From the NCBI RefSeq assembly GCF_019278525.1, contig NZ_CP058986.1:3921001-3985000 (forward strand): a stretch of DNA of 64,000 bases. The letters run 5' to 3'. Below the pieces are notes generated by a model. That model was not told where the DNA came from. It searched no databases and worked only from the letters and a program-made list of their open reading frames with translations. Below, in pieces: positions 8,066 to 16,384 of the stretch. The DNA comes from Polaribacter sp. HaHaR_3_91 (GTDB taxonomy: Bacteria > Bacteroidota > Bacteroidia > Flavobacteriales > Flavobacteriaceae). The position numbers and the translations under genes are program-made. The first letter of the stretch is position 1. Every line of letters starts with the position of its first letter.

Positions 8066-10822
8066 TTAAAATGACACACTTACATTCATAAAATAAGTTG
8101 CACCTCTACCATACCAATATTTATTTCCAAAAACAGGTTTATCTAGAGACTTATCTTCTAATAATTGTCTGTAATTAGCATTTCTTCCTTGTTCAAATCC
8201 GCCAGATTTATACGTTTTATTCAATAAATTATTTACCGTTGCAAAAACACTAATGTAATAACCGTTAATCAGAAAAGATTTACCACCGACTAAGTTTACT
8301 ACAGAATAATTATCGAATTTTTCTTGCTTTAAAAGTCCTTGAGCTATTTCAGTATCATATTCTAAAAAGGGCAATCCATCATCATCTAAATAAAAGTTTT
8401 GAGACCTATTTAAAGGCGAAATATCTATAAATGTGTTGCTAAAAAAGTTAAGTGTTGCTCCTCCCCACCAATAAGATGGATCTCTATATTCAAACCCCAC
8501 CGAATATGCATTTTGAGGTCCAGCAGCTAATTTGTAATTCTTAAGATTTGTAGTCCCAAAATCTTTAAATCCGTTTACAAAACCAGCTACTAAAGACTCA
8601 TTATCTGCTTCTGTCGTTAAGTATAAATTCGGATTATTATCATACGTAAACTGACCAATAGCAGCGGCTCCTTTTAAATTTAAGCTAGCTGTAACTTGGG
8701 CTTCCAACCCCAATTCTAAACCCATATGTTTTTTACTAATTCCGCTTAAAATTTCTTGTACAAAAGCAGTATTATCTCCTCCAACACCATCCGCAAAATA
8801 AAAAGAAATCTCTGTAGCATCTTTTACTGATGTATAATACGCGGTAAATTTTGATGTTATAATTGGACTTCTATATACGTAGCTAACATCTGTAGAAAGC
8901 GTTTTTTCACTTTGTAAATCTAAAACCACATTGTTATTTTCTCTAGAATTAGAAAAAGTGTTTCTAGTGGTAGGTGCAGTGGTTATATATGCCGCATTTA
9001 TATCTACTAAATGACGACCGGTAATTTTATATGTTACTCCTGTTTTAAAACCATAATTCATGAATTTTTGTGCTTCAGACATTCCTAAAGAATTCTCAGA
9101 AAAACTACCATTTTTATACAAACCCTCTCGTTGATGTGTTGTATTAGAAACTTTTAAGGCTGCATAAAAATCCGTTTTATTGTATCTAAATTGAGTTTGT
9201 GTAAAAGCAGAAATAATAGTAGAATTTAAATTGAAATTATATTTAAAGTCATCTCCTTCTCTTACTATTCTATTCGGATTTAAAAGATCGTTTTGTTTTT
9301 CTTCTTCGGTTGCTCCAAAAGGATCGATATCTAAATATGCATCACCGCTCAACAAATCTATAACAGATGCAAAATTATGAGAATTCAAACGCCTATACTC
9401 TATTTTTCCGTTAATAGAAATATGATCATTTACTTCTGTATTTAGAATAGTATTTATAGTAAATTGTTTGTCATCATTTCTGTCTTCATACAAAACATAG
9501 GCATTTTCTAAACCTGAATTATTATTGGTTTTATTCGCGTCAAAAACCCGATTCCAGTTTATCTGTCCGTCGTTTACAAAATTATTTTCAGCATCATACG
9601 CACCTTCAAAATCATCATATCTTAAAAAATAACTTGGTAAATTTTGATAATAAGCAGCACTTGGGTTAGCACCTCCATTGTAATCAATTCTACTATTACC
9701 AATCTTCCCAAATTGATACGACACATTAGTATTTATAGCAGTCTTTTCAGAAATATTCCAATAATGGTTTAACATTAAAATAGGCTCGCTAACTTCTTTA
9801 ATTCTAGAATTTACCTTCTTCCCATTTAAAAAACCCCAATAATCATTATATTTTATGCCTTTTAAATCAAATACTTCTTGTGTGTTTGGTGATGCTTTCC
9901 CTCTTCTATTTGGCGTAAAAATCCCTGTAAAATTAATACTACTTTTATCATTTAACTTTTTTTCTATGGATGTGAAAAAAGCATATGCATTGTAAGAAGT
10001 AGCGTCATTATAACCTTCAGTTCCTATCCTTCTACTTCCAGAAAATGTAAAAGCCCAATTATTTTTTAACATTCCGGTAGAATACGTCGCCATGATTCTA
10101 TGCTGATAACTTCGGTTAGAGGAAGAATAAGAAACACGTATTCCAGGTCTTTGTTCCGATGCTCTTGTATTCATATTTGTAGCCCCTAAAAGCCCTCCAA
10201 AAGTAACATCTGAAGGTGTTAATCCGTTTCTAAACTCCTGATTTCTTAACACATCATTCAACCCACCCCAATTTCCCCATTGTGCTCTACCATCATAGAT
10301 TTTATTCATTTCTATGCCGTTAATAAGCACTTTACCATTTCCTGAATCCAATCCCTTAATCTTAAAAAAGGAAGAACTAAATTCATAAGCAGCGGTTCTA
10401 AGAAAAATATCTTTTGACGCTTGTAGTAGTCCAGAAATATTATCTGCAGAGCTAGCATCATCATTTAACTCATCATCTGTAAGTGTAATTAAACTTAAAT
10501 CTTGATTTTCTGTAACTGTTTTAAATAAAAAGATACTTCCTAAGTCTAAAACATTTTCCGAGAGTTCGATGGGAATATTTTGAGTTTCATACCCAACCAA
10601 TCTTAACTCTAAAATAGCTTTTCTACTTTGAAAATTCTTAAATACAAAACTACCATTTAAGTCCGTAGTTTGATTTTTAGGCGTATTTCTAATTTTAACT
10701 AAAACACCTTTAAGCGGTTTCTTAGAATTGTTCTCCAAAATAATTCCCTTCACTACACCTTGCCCATTAACCTCCAAAAACGAAGCTAACAGCAAGCATG
10801 TTACCATAACAATTTTTTTCAT
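8066..10822 (-). CDS. TonB-dependent receptor with N-terminal regulatory-like domain
   Basis: A 918-residue outer-membrane protein. It has a signal peptide (MKKIVMVTCLLLASFLEVNG), a CarboxypepD_reg-like Ig fold (about residues 22-100, GVVKGIILENNSKKPLKGVLV), a plug domain (about 120-240, with KIKGLDSGNGKVLINGIEM) and a long barrel ending in MNVSVSF with a terminal aromatic residue. No SusD partner is adjacent, so it is not a classic SusC. It is upstream of the DUF5689 lipoprotein and divergent from a secreted endonuclease/phosphatase-fold protein. Substrate is unknown; import of a nuclease or phosphatase product is an inference from context. Confidence 0.9.
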   Translation of the reverse strand: MKKIVMVTCLLLASFLEVNGQGVVKGIILENNSKKPLKGVLVKIRNTPKNQTTDLNGSFVFKNFQSRKAILELRLVGYETQNIPIELSENVLDLGSIFLFKTVTENQDLSLITLTDDELNDDASSADNISGLLQASKDIFLRTAAYEFSSSFFKIKGLDSGNGKVLINGIEMNKIYDGRAQWGNWGGLNDVLRNQEFRNGLTPSDVTFGGLLGATNMNTRASEQRPGIRVSYSSSNRSYQHRIMATYSTGMLKNNWAFTFSGSRRIGTEGYNDATSYNAYAFFTSIEKKLNDKSSINFTGIFTPNRRGKASPNTQEVFDLKGIKYNDYWGFLNGKKVNSRIKEVSEPILMLNHYWNISEKTAINTNVSYQFGKIGNSRIDYNGGANPSAAYYQNLPSYFLRYDDFEGAYDAENNFVNDGQINWNRVFDANKTNNNSGLENAYVLYEDRNDDKQFTINTILNTEVNDHISINGKIEYRRLNSHNFASVIDLLSGDAYLDIDPFGATEEEKQNDLLNPNRIVREGDDFKYNFNLNSTIISAFTQTQFRYNKTDFYAALKVSNTTHQREGLYKNGSFSENSLGMSEAQKFMNYGFKTGVTYKITGRHLVDINAAYITTAPTTRNTFSNSRENNNVVLDLQSEKTLSTDVSYVYRSPIITSKFTAYYTSVKDATEISFYFADGVGGDNTAFVQEILSGISKKHMGLELGLEAQVTASLNLKGAAAIGQFTYDNNPNLYLTTEADNESLVAGFVNGFKDFGTTNLKNYKLAAGPQNAYSVGFEYRDPSYWWGGATLNFFSNTFIDISPLNRSQNFYLDDDGLPFLEYDTEIAQGLLKQEKFDNYSVVNLVGGKSFLINGYYISVFATVNNLLNKTYKSGGFEQGRNANYRQLLEDKSLDKPVFGNKYWYGRGATYFMNVSVSF

Positions 10823-10964
10823 AAATCATAAGTTGAACTCTAAATTTTCTTTTTCCTTTGCTCTTAAAGTTAACGAAAAAAAAATAAAGCTTTGAATTTC
10901 AATCTATCTTAACTAATAAAATAACTTTAGTTTATTACTTTTACTACTTTATAAAAACACTAAA

Positions 10965-12020
10965 ATGAATAAGAAAATATTTTTTATTTTTATTTTTTCG
11001 CTAACGATTACGGTATGTAATTCTCAGAAAAACGGAAAAAAATATAATATTAGAACCATTGCTTTTTACAATCTAGAAAACTTATTTGACACAATTAACG
11101 ACGTAAATAAGAATGACGAAGCAAGCCCAATTATGGAGTTAAAATCGAATAGATCTAAGGTTTATTGGGATAAAATTGAAAAACTAAGTAGTACAATTGC
11201 TCAAATTGGAGAAGATAAAACAAAAACAAGTCCTGCTATTATTGGTGTTTCTGAAGTAGAGAATTTAAATGTACTAGAAGATTTAATTAAATCAAAGCAC
11301 TTAGTAAAGAATGATTACGGAATTATACATTACGATTCTCCTGACAAAAGAGGAATAGACGTTGCCTTATTGTATCAGAAAAAATATTTCAACCCTATTC
11401 ATCATGAAGTGTTTAACCCCAAAATATTTAAAGATAATTACCCTATTTACACCAGAGACCAATTATTAGTTTCTGGTTATTTAGATGATGAATTGATACA
11501 TATTATTGTAAACCATTGGCCCTCTAGAAGAGGTGGAGAAGCTGCAAGTAGGCCCAATAGAGAAAAAGCTGCCTACCAGAATACTAAGATTATAGAACAA
11601 GTTAGAGCGCAAGATGCCAATGCTAAAATATTAATTATGGGAGATTTTAATGATGACCCTAATAATTCTAGTTTTAAAAATGTGCTAAAGACCAAAAGTA
11701 GAAAGAAAGAAGTAGCAGAAGGTGATTTATATAACCCTTATGAAGACATGTTTCGGAGAGGATTTAACACCCTAAAATATAGAGATAAAATAAATTTATT
11801 TGATATGATTTTCTTTACGTCTCCTCTATTAGATAAAGGTGAAAAAGATTTTTCTTCTTACAAGATGTACAAAGCAATGATTTTTAACAAACGCTTTCTA
11901 ACGACTAAAAAGGGAAAATATAAAGGGTATCCTTTTAGAAGTTTTTCTAGCGGAAACTATACTGGTGGTTATTCTGATCATTACCCAGTCTATTTGTATT
12001 TGATTAAAGAAGCTAAATAG
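10965..12020 (+). CDS. Secreted endonuclease/exonuclease/phosphatase family protein
   Basis: A 351-residue protein of the EEP superfamily (DNase I-like metal-dependent phosphoesterases). The N-terminus is a signal peptide (IFFIFIFSLTITVCNSQ). Core motifs are YNLENLFDTIND, IGVSEVENL with the metal-binding Glu, DSPDKRGIDVALLY, VNHWPSRRGG with the catalytic His, IMGDFNDDP and the terminal YSDHYPVY with the second catalytic His. All catalytic positions are present, so it should be active outside the cytoplasm. Substrate may be DNA, RNA or a phosphoester; the fold alone does not decide. It is divergent from the TonB receptor/DUF5689 pair. Confidence 0.9.
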   Translation: MNKKIFFIFIFSLTITVCNSQKNGKKYNIRTIAFYNLENLFDTINDVNKNDEASPIMELKSNRSKVYWDKIEKLSSTIAQIGEDKTKTSPAIIGVSEVENLNVLEDLIKSKHLVKNDYGIIHYDSPDKRGIDVALLYQKKYFNPIHHEVFNPKIFKDNYPIYTRDQLLVSGYLDDELIHIIVNHWPSRRGGEAASRPNREKAAYQNTKIIEQVRAQDANAKILIMGDFNDDPNNSSFKNVLKTKSRKKEVAEGDLYNPYEDMFRRGFNTLKYRDKINLFDMIFFTSPLLDKGEKDFSSYKMYKAMIFNKRFLTTKKGKYKGYPFRSFSSGNYTGGYSDHYPVYLYLIKEAK

Positions 12021-12054
12021 TATTGAAAATCACAAAGTCTTCTTAGTGTTAAGT

Positions 12055-12160
12055 TTGTCATTTCGAAATGAGCTTTTTTTTGCGATTTAGAAATCTCATG
12101 AAGTTGATCAGTTTTGCTTTAGCTTCTTTATAAGATTTCTTCCTAGCGTAGAAATAACAA
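12055..12160. repeat. MITE-like nested inverted-repeat element
   Basis: The ends TTGTCATTTCGA (12055-12066) and TAGAAATAACAA (12149-12160) are inverted repeats matching at 10 of 12 positions. Inside, AGAAATCTCAT and ATAAGATTTCT form a second inverted pair matching at 10 of 11. The layout, with a GTCATTTCGA terminus and a GAAATCTC internal arm, resembles a small dispersed palindromic element that I remember from many flavobacterial intergenic regions. This copy looks degenerate and no coding capacity is visible. Confidence 0.6.
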
Positions 12161-12283
12161 GTTTTGTGACTAAGTTTTGCGTTATCAATGTTATACAACT
12201 TCTCAATGATTAGAAGTAACTCTATGGTGCTTTTTTTAAAAACTACTTTGTCTAGTTCTCTATATGCGTTAAGGATAGAGCAA

Positions 12284-12333
12284 TTGTTTGAGCTCTTTTT
12301 TGTTTTTTACAAAAAAAGCGAGTGCGAAAGCCT
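12284..12333. repeat. Hairpin-family repeat, truncated copy
   Basis: The sequence has TGTTTGAGCTC followed by a T-tract, a short spacer, then AAAAAAAG-N7-GAAAGCCTG. The GAGCTC + T-tract and the AAAAAAAG..GAAAGC arm are shared with the copy at 23339-23470, and the right arm also with 39531-39608. The outer left arm present in those copies is missing here. Confidence 0.5.
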
Positions 12334-12381
12334 GCCCCTTGTGGTAACGCCCAAGGAATTAACAGAACCTTATAAAAACAC

Positions 12382-12413
12382 AAAACCCCGAAACATAGAA
12401 GTTTCGGGGTTTT
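12382..12413. terminator. Bidirectional intrinsic terminator
   Basis: A 13-bp perfect stem (AAAACCCCGAAAC / GTTTCGGGGTTTT) with a 6-base loop is flanked by T-rich sequence on either strand. It can end the minus-strand RNase G gene and transcripts arriving from the plus strand. Confidence 0.85.
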
Positions 12414-12453
12414 TTGATAAAAAATTATTGCCTTTATAATATAATCCTTAAAA

Positions 12454-13977
12454 CTATTTAGTTTTAAATTTATAATATAAGTATGTGTAAGCGTCACGAG
12501 GTATAATTGTAATCCACTTTTTGTGTTTTAAATACCATTTAAAACGTATAGAATTCACTCCTTTTGTTAGATAAGATGCAATAAAAGGGTGTACATTTAA
12601 CTGTACTTTTCCTGCTTTAGAGGTTGACATAAATTTCTCTAAATCTGCTTCTATTTTGTCTAACAAAACAATAGGTGCTTCTACTTCTCCATTTATATTT
12701 GGGTTGGCTTCGGTAGTTTTTATACTTAACTCTGGTCTTACCCTTTGTCTTGTAATTTGTACCAATCCAAACTTACTTGGAGGTAATATTTTGTGCTTTG
12801 TTCTATCTAAAGCCATTTGATCTTTCAAGTGCTGAAACAGTTTATTTCTGTTTTCTGCTTTGTGCATATCAATAAAATCTACAACTATAATACCTCCCAT
12901 ATCACGCAGTTGTAACTGTCGTGCTATTTCGGTAGCTGAAATTAAATTTACTTCTAGTGCAGTATCTTCTTGAGAACCAGCTTTATTAGAACGGTTTCCG
13001 CTATTTACATCAATAACGTGCAATGCTTCTGTGTGCTCTATAACTAAATAGGCACCTTTACTCATAGAAACTGTTTTTCCAAATGATGTTTTAATTTGTC
13101 TTTCTATTCCGTATTTTTCAAAAATAGGAGTTTCAGATCTGTGTAATTTTACAATTTTTTCCTTTTCGGGATAAATTTCATGTAAATACTCTTTTATTTC
13201 TTCTTTCAAAGTTTCATCATTTGTTACAATACTAGTAAAAGAATCATTCATAACATCTCTTAAAATAGACGATGCTCTGTTTAACTCGCTTAAGATTTTT
13301 GTTGGCGTGTTTGTATTTGGTATACTTTTACACATTTTTACCCAACGTTCTAATGAGTTTTGCAAATCTTTGTCTAGTTCTGCAACTTTTTTGCCCTCGG
13401 CAACAGTTCTTAAAATAACACCAAACCCTTTAGGTTTAATGCTTTTTGCTAATCTTTTTAAACGTTCTTTTTCTTTTGGGTCTGCTATTTTTTGAGAAAC
13501 AGAAACTCGGTTAGAAAAAGGAACTAAAACCAAATATCTACCTGCTATAGACAACTCAGAACTTAATCTTGGTCCTTTTGTAGAAATTGGTTCTTTTACT
13601 ATTTGTACTAATAGGTTTTGCCCTGTTTTTAGTACTTGGTTAATACTACCGTCTTTGTTAATGTCTTCCTCTTTTTGGAAGTTCTTTAAAGTGAATTCTT
13701 TATACTTACCTGTGCTTACTTTCTTAATGAACGAATTTAATGAGTTTACTTGCGCACCTAAATCATGATAATGTAAAAACCCATCTTTTGGGTATCCTAC
13801 ATTTACAAAGGCTGCATTTAAACCAGTTAAAACTTTTCCTATTTTGGCTAAAAATATATCGCCAACCGAGAATTTGTTATCACTAGTTTCATTATTTAAT
13901 TCAATAAGTTTTCCATCTCTTAATAAGGCAAAATCAATATCAGATGAATTTGAACGAATTATTAATTCTGTTTTCAT
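12454..13977 (-). CDS. rng: Ribonuclease E/G family protein (Rng)
   Basis: An endoribonuclease that cleaves single-stranded AU-rich RNA in mRNA decay and rRNA maturation. The 507 residues match the RNase G length, without the RNase E scaffold tail. They contain an S1 RNA-binding region (about residues 36-130, VGDIFLAKIGKVLTGLNAAF), the 5' sensor/RNase H-like part, and the DNase I-like metal site with HVIDVNSGNRS and DMGGIIVVDFIDM. A final segment carries HPFIASYL. It lies downstream of the genes for a 30-residue basic protein and HU on the same strand, an arrangement I recall from other Flavobacteria. A terminator follows at 12382-12413. Confidence 0.93.
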   Translation of the reverse strand: MKTELIIRSNSSDIDFALLRDGKLIELNNETSDNKFSVGDIFLAKIGKVLTGLNAAFVNVGYPKDGFLHYHDLGAQVNSLNSFIKKVSTGKYKEFTLKNFQKEEDINKDGSINQVLKTGQNLLVQIVKEPISTKGPRLSSELSIAGRYLVLVPFSNRVSVSQKIADPKEKERLKRLAKSIKPKGFGVILRTVAEGKKVAELDKDLQNSLERWVKMCKSIPNTNTPTKILSELNRASSILRDVMNDSFTSIVTNDETLKEEIKEYLHEIYPEKEKIVKLHRSETPIFEKYGIERQIKTSFGKTVSMSKGAYLVIEHTEALHVIDVNSGNRSNKAGSQEDTALEVNLISATEIARQLQLRDMGGIIVVDFIDMHKAENRNKLFQHLKDQMALDRTKHKILPPSKFGLVQITRQRVRPELSIKTTEANPNINGEVEAPIVLLDKIEADLEKFMSTSKAGKVQLNVHPFIASYLTKGVNSIRFKWYLKHKKWITIIPRDAYTYLYYKFKTK

Positions 13978-14108
13978 GCTGAAATGGTTTTAACTCTACA
14001 CATAATTGTGCAGATGGGATTAATATTGTCAGGTATTTTGTAATACCGTGTGAGATTGTATAATCTCTTATGTCAATGAACTTTTTTGTTTTTCGCTTAC
14101 AATAAACG

Positions 14109-14134
14109 AAAAAGTAAGCGGATGCTTACTTTTT
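14109..14134 (-). terminator. Terminator overlapping the end of the 30-aa gene
   Basis: A perfect 11-bp stem, AAAAAGTAAGC / GCTTACTTTTT, with a 4-base loop. Read on the minus strand, its left arm includes the last lysine codons and the TAA of the 30-residue gene, and the right arm ends in five T. It would separate that gene from rng. Confidence 0.65.
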
Positions 14135-14218
14135 CTTCTTGTGTCTATTTGCTCTTGCTCTTTTCTTTCTCTTGTGTGTAGAGATCTTAGCTCTTTTTCT
14201 TTTTTTACCGCTTGGCAT
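14126..14218 (-). CDS. Conserved 30-aa basic protein, probable ribosomal small protein
   Basis: Translation gives MPSGKKRKRAKISTHKRKKR and ARANRHKKKK: 30 residues, 18 of them Lys or Arg. The pattern MPSGKKRKR.K..THKRKKR.R.NRHKKK is one I recognise as nearly invariant in Bacteroidota genomes. I recall it being labelled AURKAIP1/COX24-like, the family of the mitochondrial ribosomal protein mS38, but this is from memory. Its composition fits rRNA binding. It sits between HU and rng on the same strand, with a hairpin terminator overlapping its stop codon. It is short enough that automated gene calls often miss it. Confidence 0.85.
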   Translation of the reverse strand: MPSGKKRKRAKISTHKRKKRARANRHKKKK

Positions 14219-14270
14219 AATGTTTAGAATTTTTAAACCCGTTAAGATTTAGATTAATATTGTGTGTTTG

Positions 14271-14561
14271 TTACTTTACTACTACTTTACTTTTCACTCC
14301 TTCAGTAAAAGTTTTTGCCGGTTTAAAGGCTGGAATATTGTGTGCTGGAATCTTAATTGTAGTATTCTTAGAAATATTTCTACCAGTCTTTTCTGCTCTT
14401 GTTTTGATAATAAAACTACCAAAACCTCTCAAATAAACGTTGTCGCCATTTTCTAATGCATCTTTCACTTCAGTCATGAATGCTTCTACAGTTGCTAATA
14501 CATCTGTTTTTTCGATTCCTGATTTATCTGAAATTTTTGATACTATATCTGCTTTCGTCAT
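14271..14561 (-). CDS. HU/IHF family DNA-binding protein
   Basis: A 96-residue nucleoid protein that bends DNA as a dimer. It has the N-terminal helix pair (MTKADIVSKISDKSGI..VLATVEAFMTEVKDAL), the FGSF motif within YLRGFGSFIIKTRAEK, the GRNISKNTTIKIPAHNIPAFKP arm with the intercalating Pro, and a C-terminal helix. It is closer to IHF-like subunits in wording but the family is not resolved here. A well-spaced promoter (TATATTTG at 14612-14619, minus strand, with an upstream TTTTTGG) precedes it by about 50 bases. Confidence 0.93.
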   Translation of the reverse strand: MTKADIVSKISDKSGIEKTDVLATVEAFMTEVKDALENGDNVYLRGFGSFIIKTRAEKTGRNISKNTTIKIPAHNIPAFKPAKTFTEGVKSKVVVK

Positions 14562-14611
14562 GTCTCTATATTTACTATATTTTTATTAATTTACTTTCAA
14601 AAATGCGGATG

Positions 14612-14619
14612 CAAATATA
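14612..14619 (-). promoter_or_regulatory. Promoter -7 box of the HU gene
   Basis: TATATTTG on the minus strand matches the Bacteroidota -7 consensus TAnnTTTG. A TTTTTGG at about 14643-14637 lies about 17 bases upstream and fits the -33 element. It precedes the HU ATG by 50 bases. Confidence 0.6.
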
Positions 14620-14702
14620 TGATAATTAATCAACTCCAAAAATAATAACACTTAAATTTATGTGAATTTTATAATGTAATATTGCAAACCTATTTTTAAG
14701 CA

Positions 14703-15746
14703 ATGACATTTTCTAACACATTAATTTACTGGTACTTACAAAACAACCGAGATCTACCCTGGCGAAAAACCAAAAACCCATATTTTATTTGGTTGTCAGA
14801 AATCATGTTACAACAAACAAGAGTTGCCCAAGGTTTGTCCTATTATCAAAAATTTACCACAGATTTTCCAACTGTTTTTAACCTCGCAAAAGCGGATGAA
14901 AGTACCGTTTTAAAAATGTGGCAAGGTCTAGGGTATTATTCTAGAGCAAGGAACTTACATTTTTCTGCAAAACAAATTGCAAACGAACTTAATGGCGAAT
15001 TCCCCACCACATATAAAGAGATTATAAAACTAAAAGGAATTGGAGATTATACTGCCTCTGCAATTGCATCTATTTGCTTTAACGAACCAACTGCAGTTGT
15101 AGATGGTAACGTTTACAGAGTACTTTCTCGTTATTATGGTATAAATACACCTATTAACTCATCCGCAGGAATTAAAGAGTTTAAAACATTAGCGCAATCA
15201 TTAATTGACGAAACGCAACCAGGAACGTATAACCAAGCCATTATGGATTTTGGCGCATTACACTGCAAGCCTCAAAACCCGCTATGCGAAACTTGTCCTT
15301 TTTCTGATAGTTGTGTGGCATTAGAAAAAAAGTTAACCAAAGAACTTCCTGTAAAAGAGAAGAAAATAAAGGTAAGAAAAAGATACTTTAATTTTCTTGT
15401 GATAAAAACAGATCACAACACAACTATTTTATCAGAAAGAAAAGGAAAAGGAATTTGGCAAGGTTTATACCAATTTCCATTAATAGAAAGTGATAAAATC
15501 ATTAATAAGGAAGAATTAGTTTCATCAGAAGAATTTATCAATTTATTTCCTTTAGAAACCACTATTTCACTTTTTAACCCAAAAGAGGTTGTACATAAAT
15601 TATCTCATCAACATTTATATACCCAATTCTGGATTGTAGAAACTGCAAATACTGCCGAAACAACGATAAAGTGGATTGAAATTGAAAAATATCCTGTCCC
15701 CATTTTAATTGCAAATTTTTTAGAAGCTTTTCAATCTAAAAAGTAA
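14703..15746 (+). CDS. mutY: A/G-specific adenine glycosylase MutY
   Basis: It removes adenine mispaired with 8-oxoguanine in base-excision repair. The 347 residues contain LPWRKTKNPYFIWLSEIMLQ with the catalytic Glu, the helix-hairpin-helix LKGIGDYTASAIASICF, the catalytic Asp in VVDGNVYRVLSRY, and the 4Fe-4S cluster cysteines spaced C-x6-C-x2-C-x5-C (CKPQNPLCETCPFSDSC). A C-terminal NUDIX-like 8-oxoG recognition domain starts near residue 225 (KRYFNFLVIKTDHNTTILSE). It leads the mutY-ssb-gldE-gldD arrangement typical of Flavobacteriia. Confidence 0.95.
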   Translation: MTFSNTLIYWYLQNNRDLPWRKTKNPYFIWLSEIMLQQTRVAQGLSYYQKFTTDFPTVFNLAKADESTVLKMWQGLGYYSRARNLHFSAKQIANELNGEFPTTYKEIIKLKGIGDYTASAIASICFNEPTAVVDGNVYRVLSRYYGINTPINSSAGIKEFKTLAQSLIDETQPGTYNQAIMDFGALHCKPQNPLCETCPFSDSCVALEKKLTKELPVKEKKIKVRKRYFNFLVIKTDHNTTILSERKGKGIWQGLYQFPLIESDKIINKEELVSSEEFINLFPLETTISLFNPKEVVHKLSHQHLYTQFWIVETANTAETTIKWIEIEKYPVPILIANFLEAFQSKK

Positions 15747-15759
15747 TTAATATTTTTAG

Positions 15760-15767
15760 TACTTTTG
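15760..15767 (+). promoter_or_regulatory. Promoter -7 box for ssb, with long leader
   Basis: TACTTTTG fits TAnnTTTG and lies 13 bases after the mutY stop. The distance to the ssb ATG is 154 bases. The leader contains an A/T-only 10-bp inverted repeat, AATTAAAATA / TATTTTAATT, at about 15816-15841. Confidence 0.5.
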
Positions 15768-15921
15768 AGGTACAGTTATTAAACAAATTAAGTTTGTCTA
15801 TTCGAGTAGCACTAAAATTAAAATAATTAAATATTTTAATTGCATTTAGCAACGTAATTTATCGAAGGTTTAAAATCGACAGATATAAACTAAACAATAC
15901 TTAAACAAAAAAAAGAAAGCG

Positions 15922-16365
15922 ATGGCAGCAGGAACAATAAACAAAGTAATTTTAATTGGTAATTTAGGTGACGATGTTAAAATGCACTATTTTGATGATC
16001 AAAATTGTGTTGGTAGATTTCCAATAGCAACCAGTGAAAGCTACACAAACAAACAGAACGGAGAAAAAGTTACTTCTACCGATTGGCATAATCTTGTTGT
16101 AAGAAACGGACTGGCAAAAGTGTGTGAAAAGTATTTATCTAAAGGAGATAAAGTATATATAGAAGGAAAATTAAGAAATCGCCAATGGGAACAAGATGGA
16201 GTGAAACGTTACGCTACAGAAGTTCATGTAAATGAAATGACCATGCTTTCTACCAAGAAAAATGCTGATAATTCAACTCCTGTTGCACCACAACAAGAAT
16301 CTAAACCTTCTGCCCCAGCCCCAAAAACTGAAACCCCAGAAGAAGACGATGATTTACCATTTTAA
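15922..16365 (+). CDS. ssb: Single-stranded DNA-binding protein
   Basis: It coats ssDNA during replication, repair and recombination. At 147 residues it has the OB fold (about 1-110: INKVILIGNLGDDVKMHYFD, GRFPIATSESY, TDWHNLVVRNGLAKVCEKYL, DKVYIEGKLRNRQWEQDGV). A disordered Pro/Gln/Ala-rich linker follows, then the acidic tip EEDDDLPF that recruits partner proteins. The start ATGGCAGCAGGA is clear. It lies between mutY and gldE and has its own candidate promoter. Confidence 0.95.
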   Translation: MAAGTINKVILIGNLGDDVKMHYFDDQNCVGRFPIATSESYTNKQNGEKVTSTDWHNLVVRNGLAKVCEKYLSKGDKVYIEGKLRNRQWEQDGVKRYATEVHVNEMTMLSTKKNADNSTPVAPQQESKPSAPAPKTETPEEDDDLPF

Positions 16366-16384
16366 TTAATCTAACTTATAACAA

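Larger units (their letters stand above)
12021..12453. other. Gene-free region with palindromic elements and a terminator
   Basis: This 433-base stretch between two convergent genes has no convincing coding sequence. Short open frames on both strands begin or end inside palindromic sequence and lack recognisable protein features. It holds an inverted-repeat element (12055-12160), a truncated hairpin-family copy (12284-12333) and a 13-bp perfect-stem terminator (12382-12413). It appears to be a landing site for small repeated elements. Confidence 0.7.

Noticed and set aside
12188..12497. Two overlapping open frames of about 80 codons on opposite strands
   Set aside because: They consist largely of palindromic repeat and terminator sequence and show no protein-like motifs.
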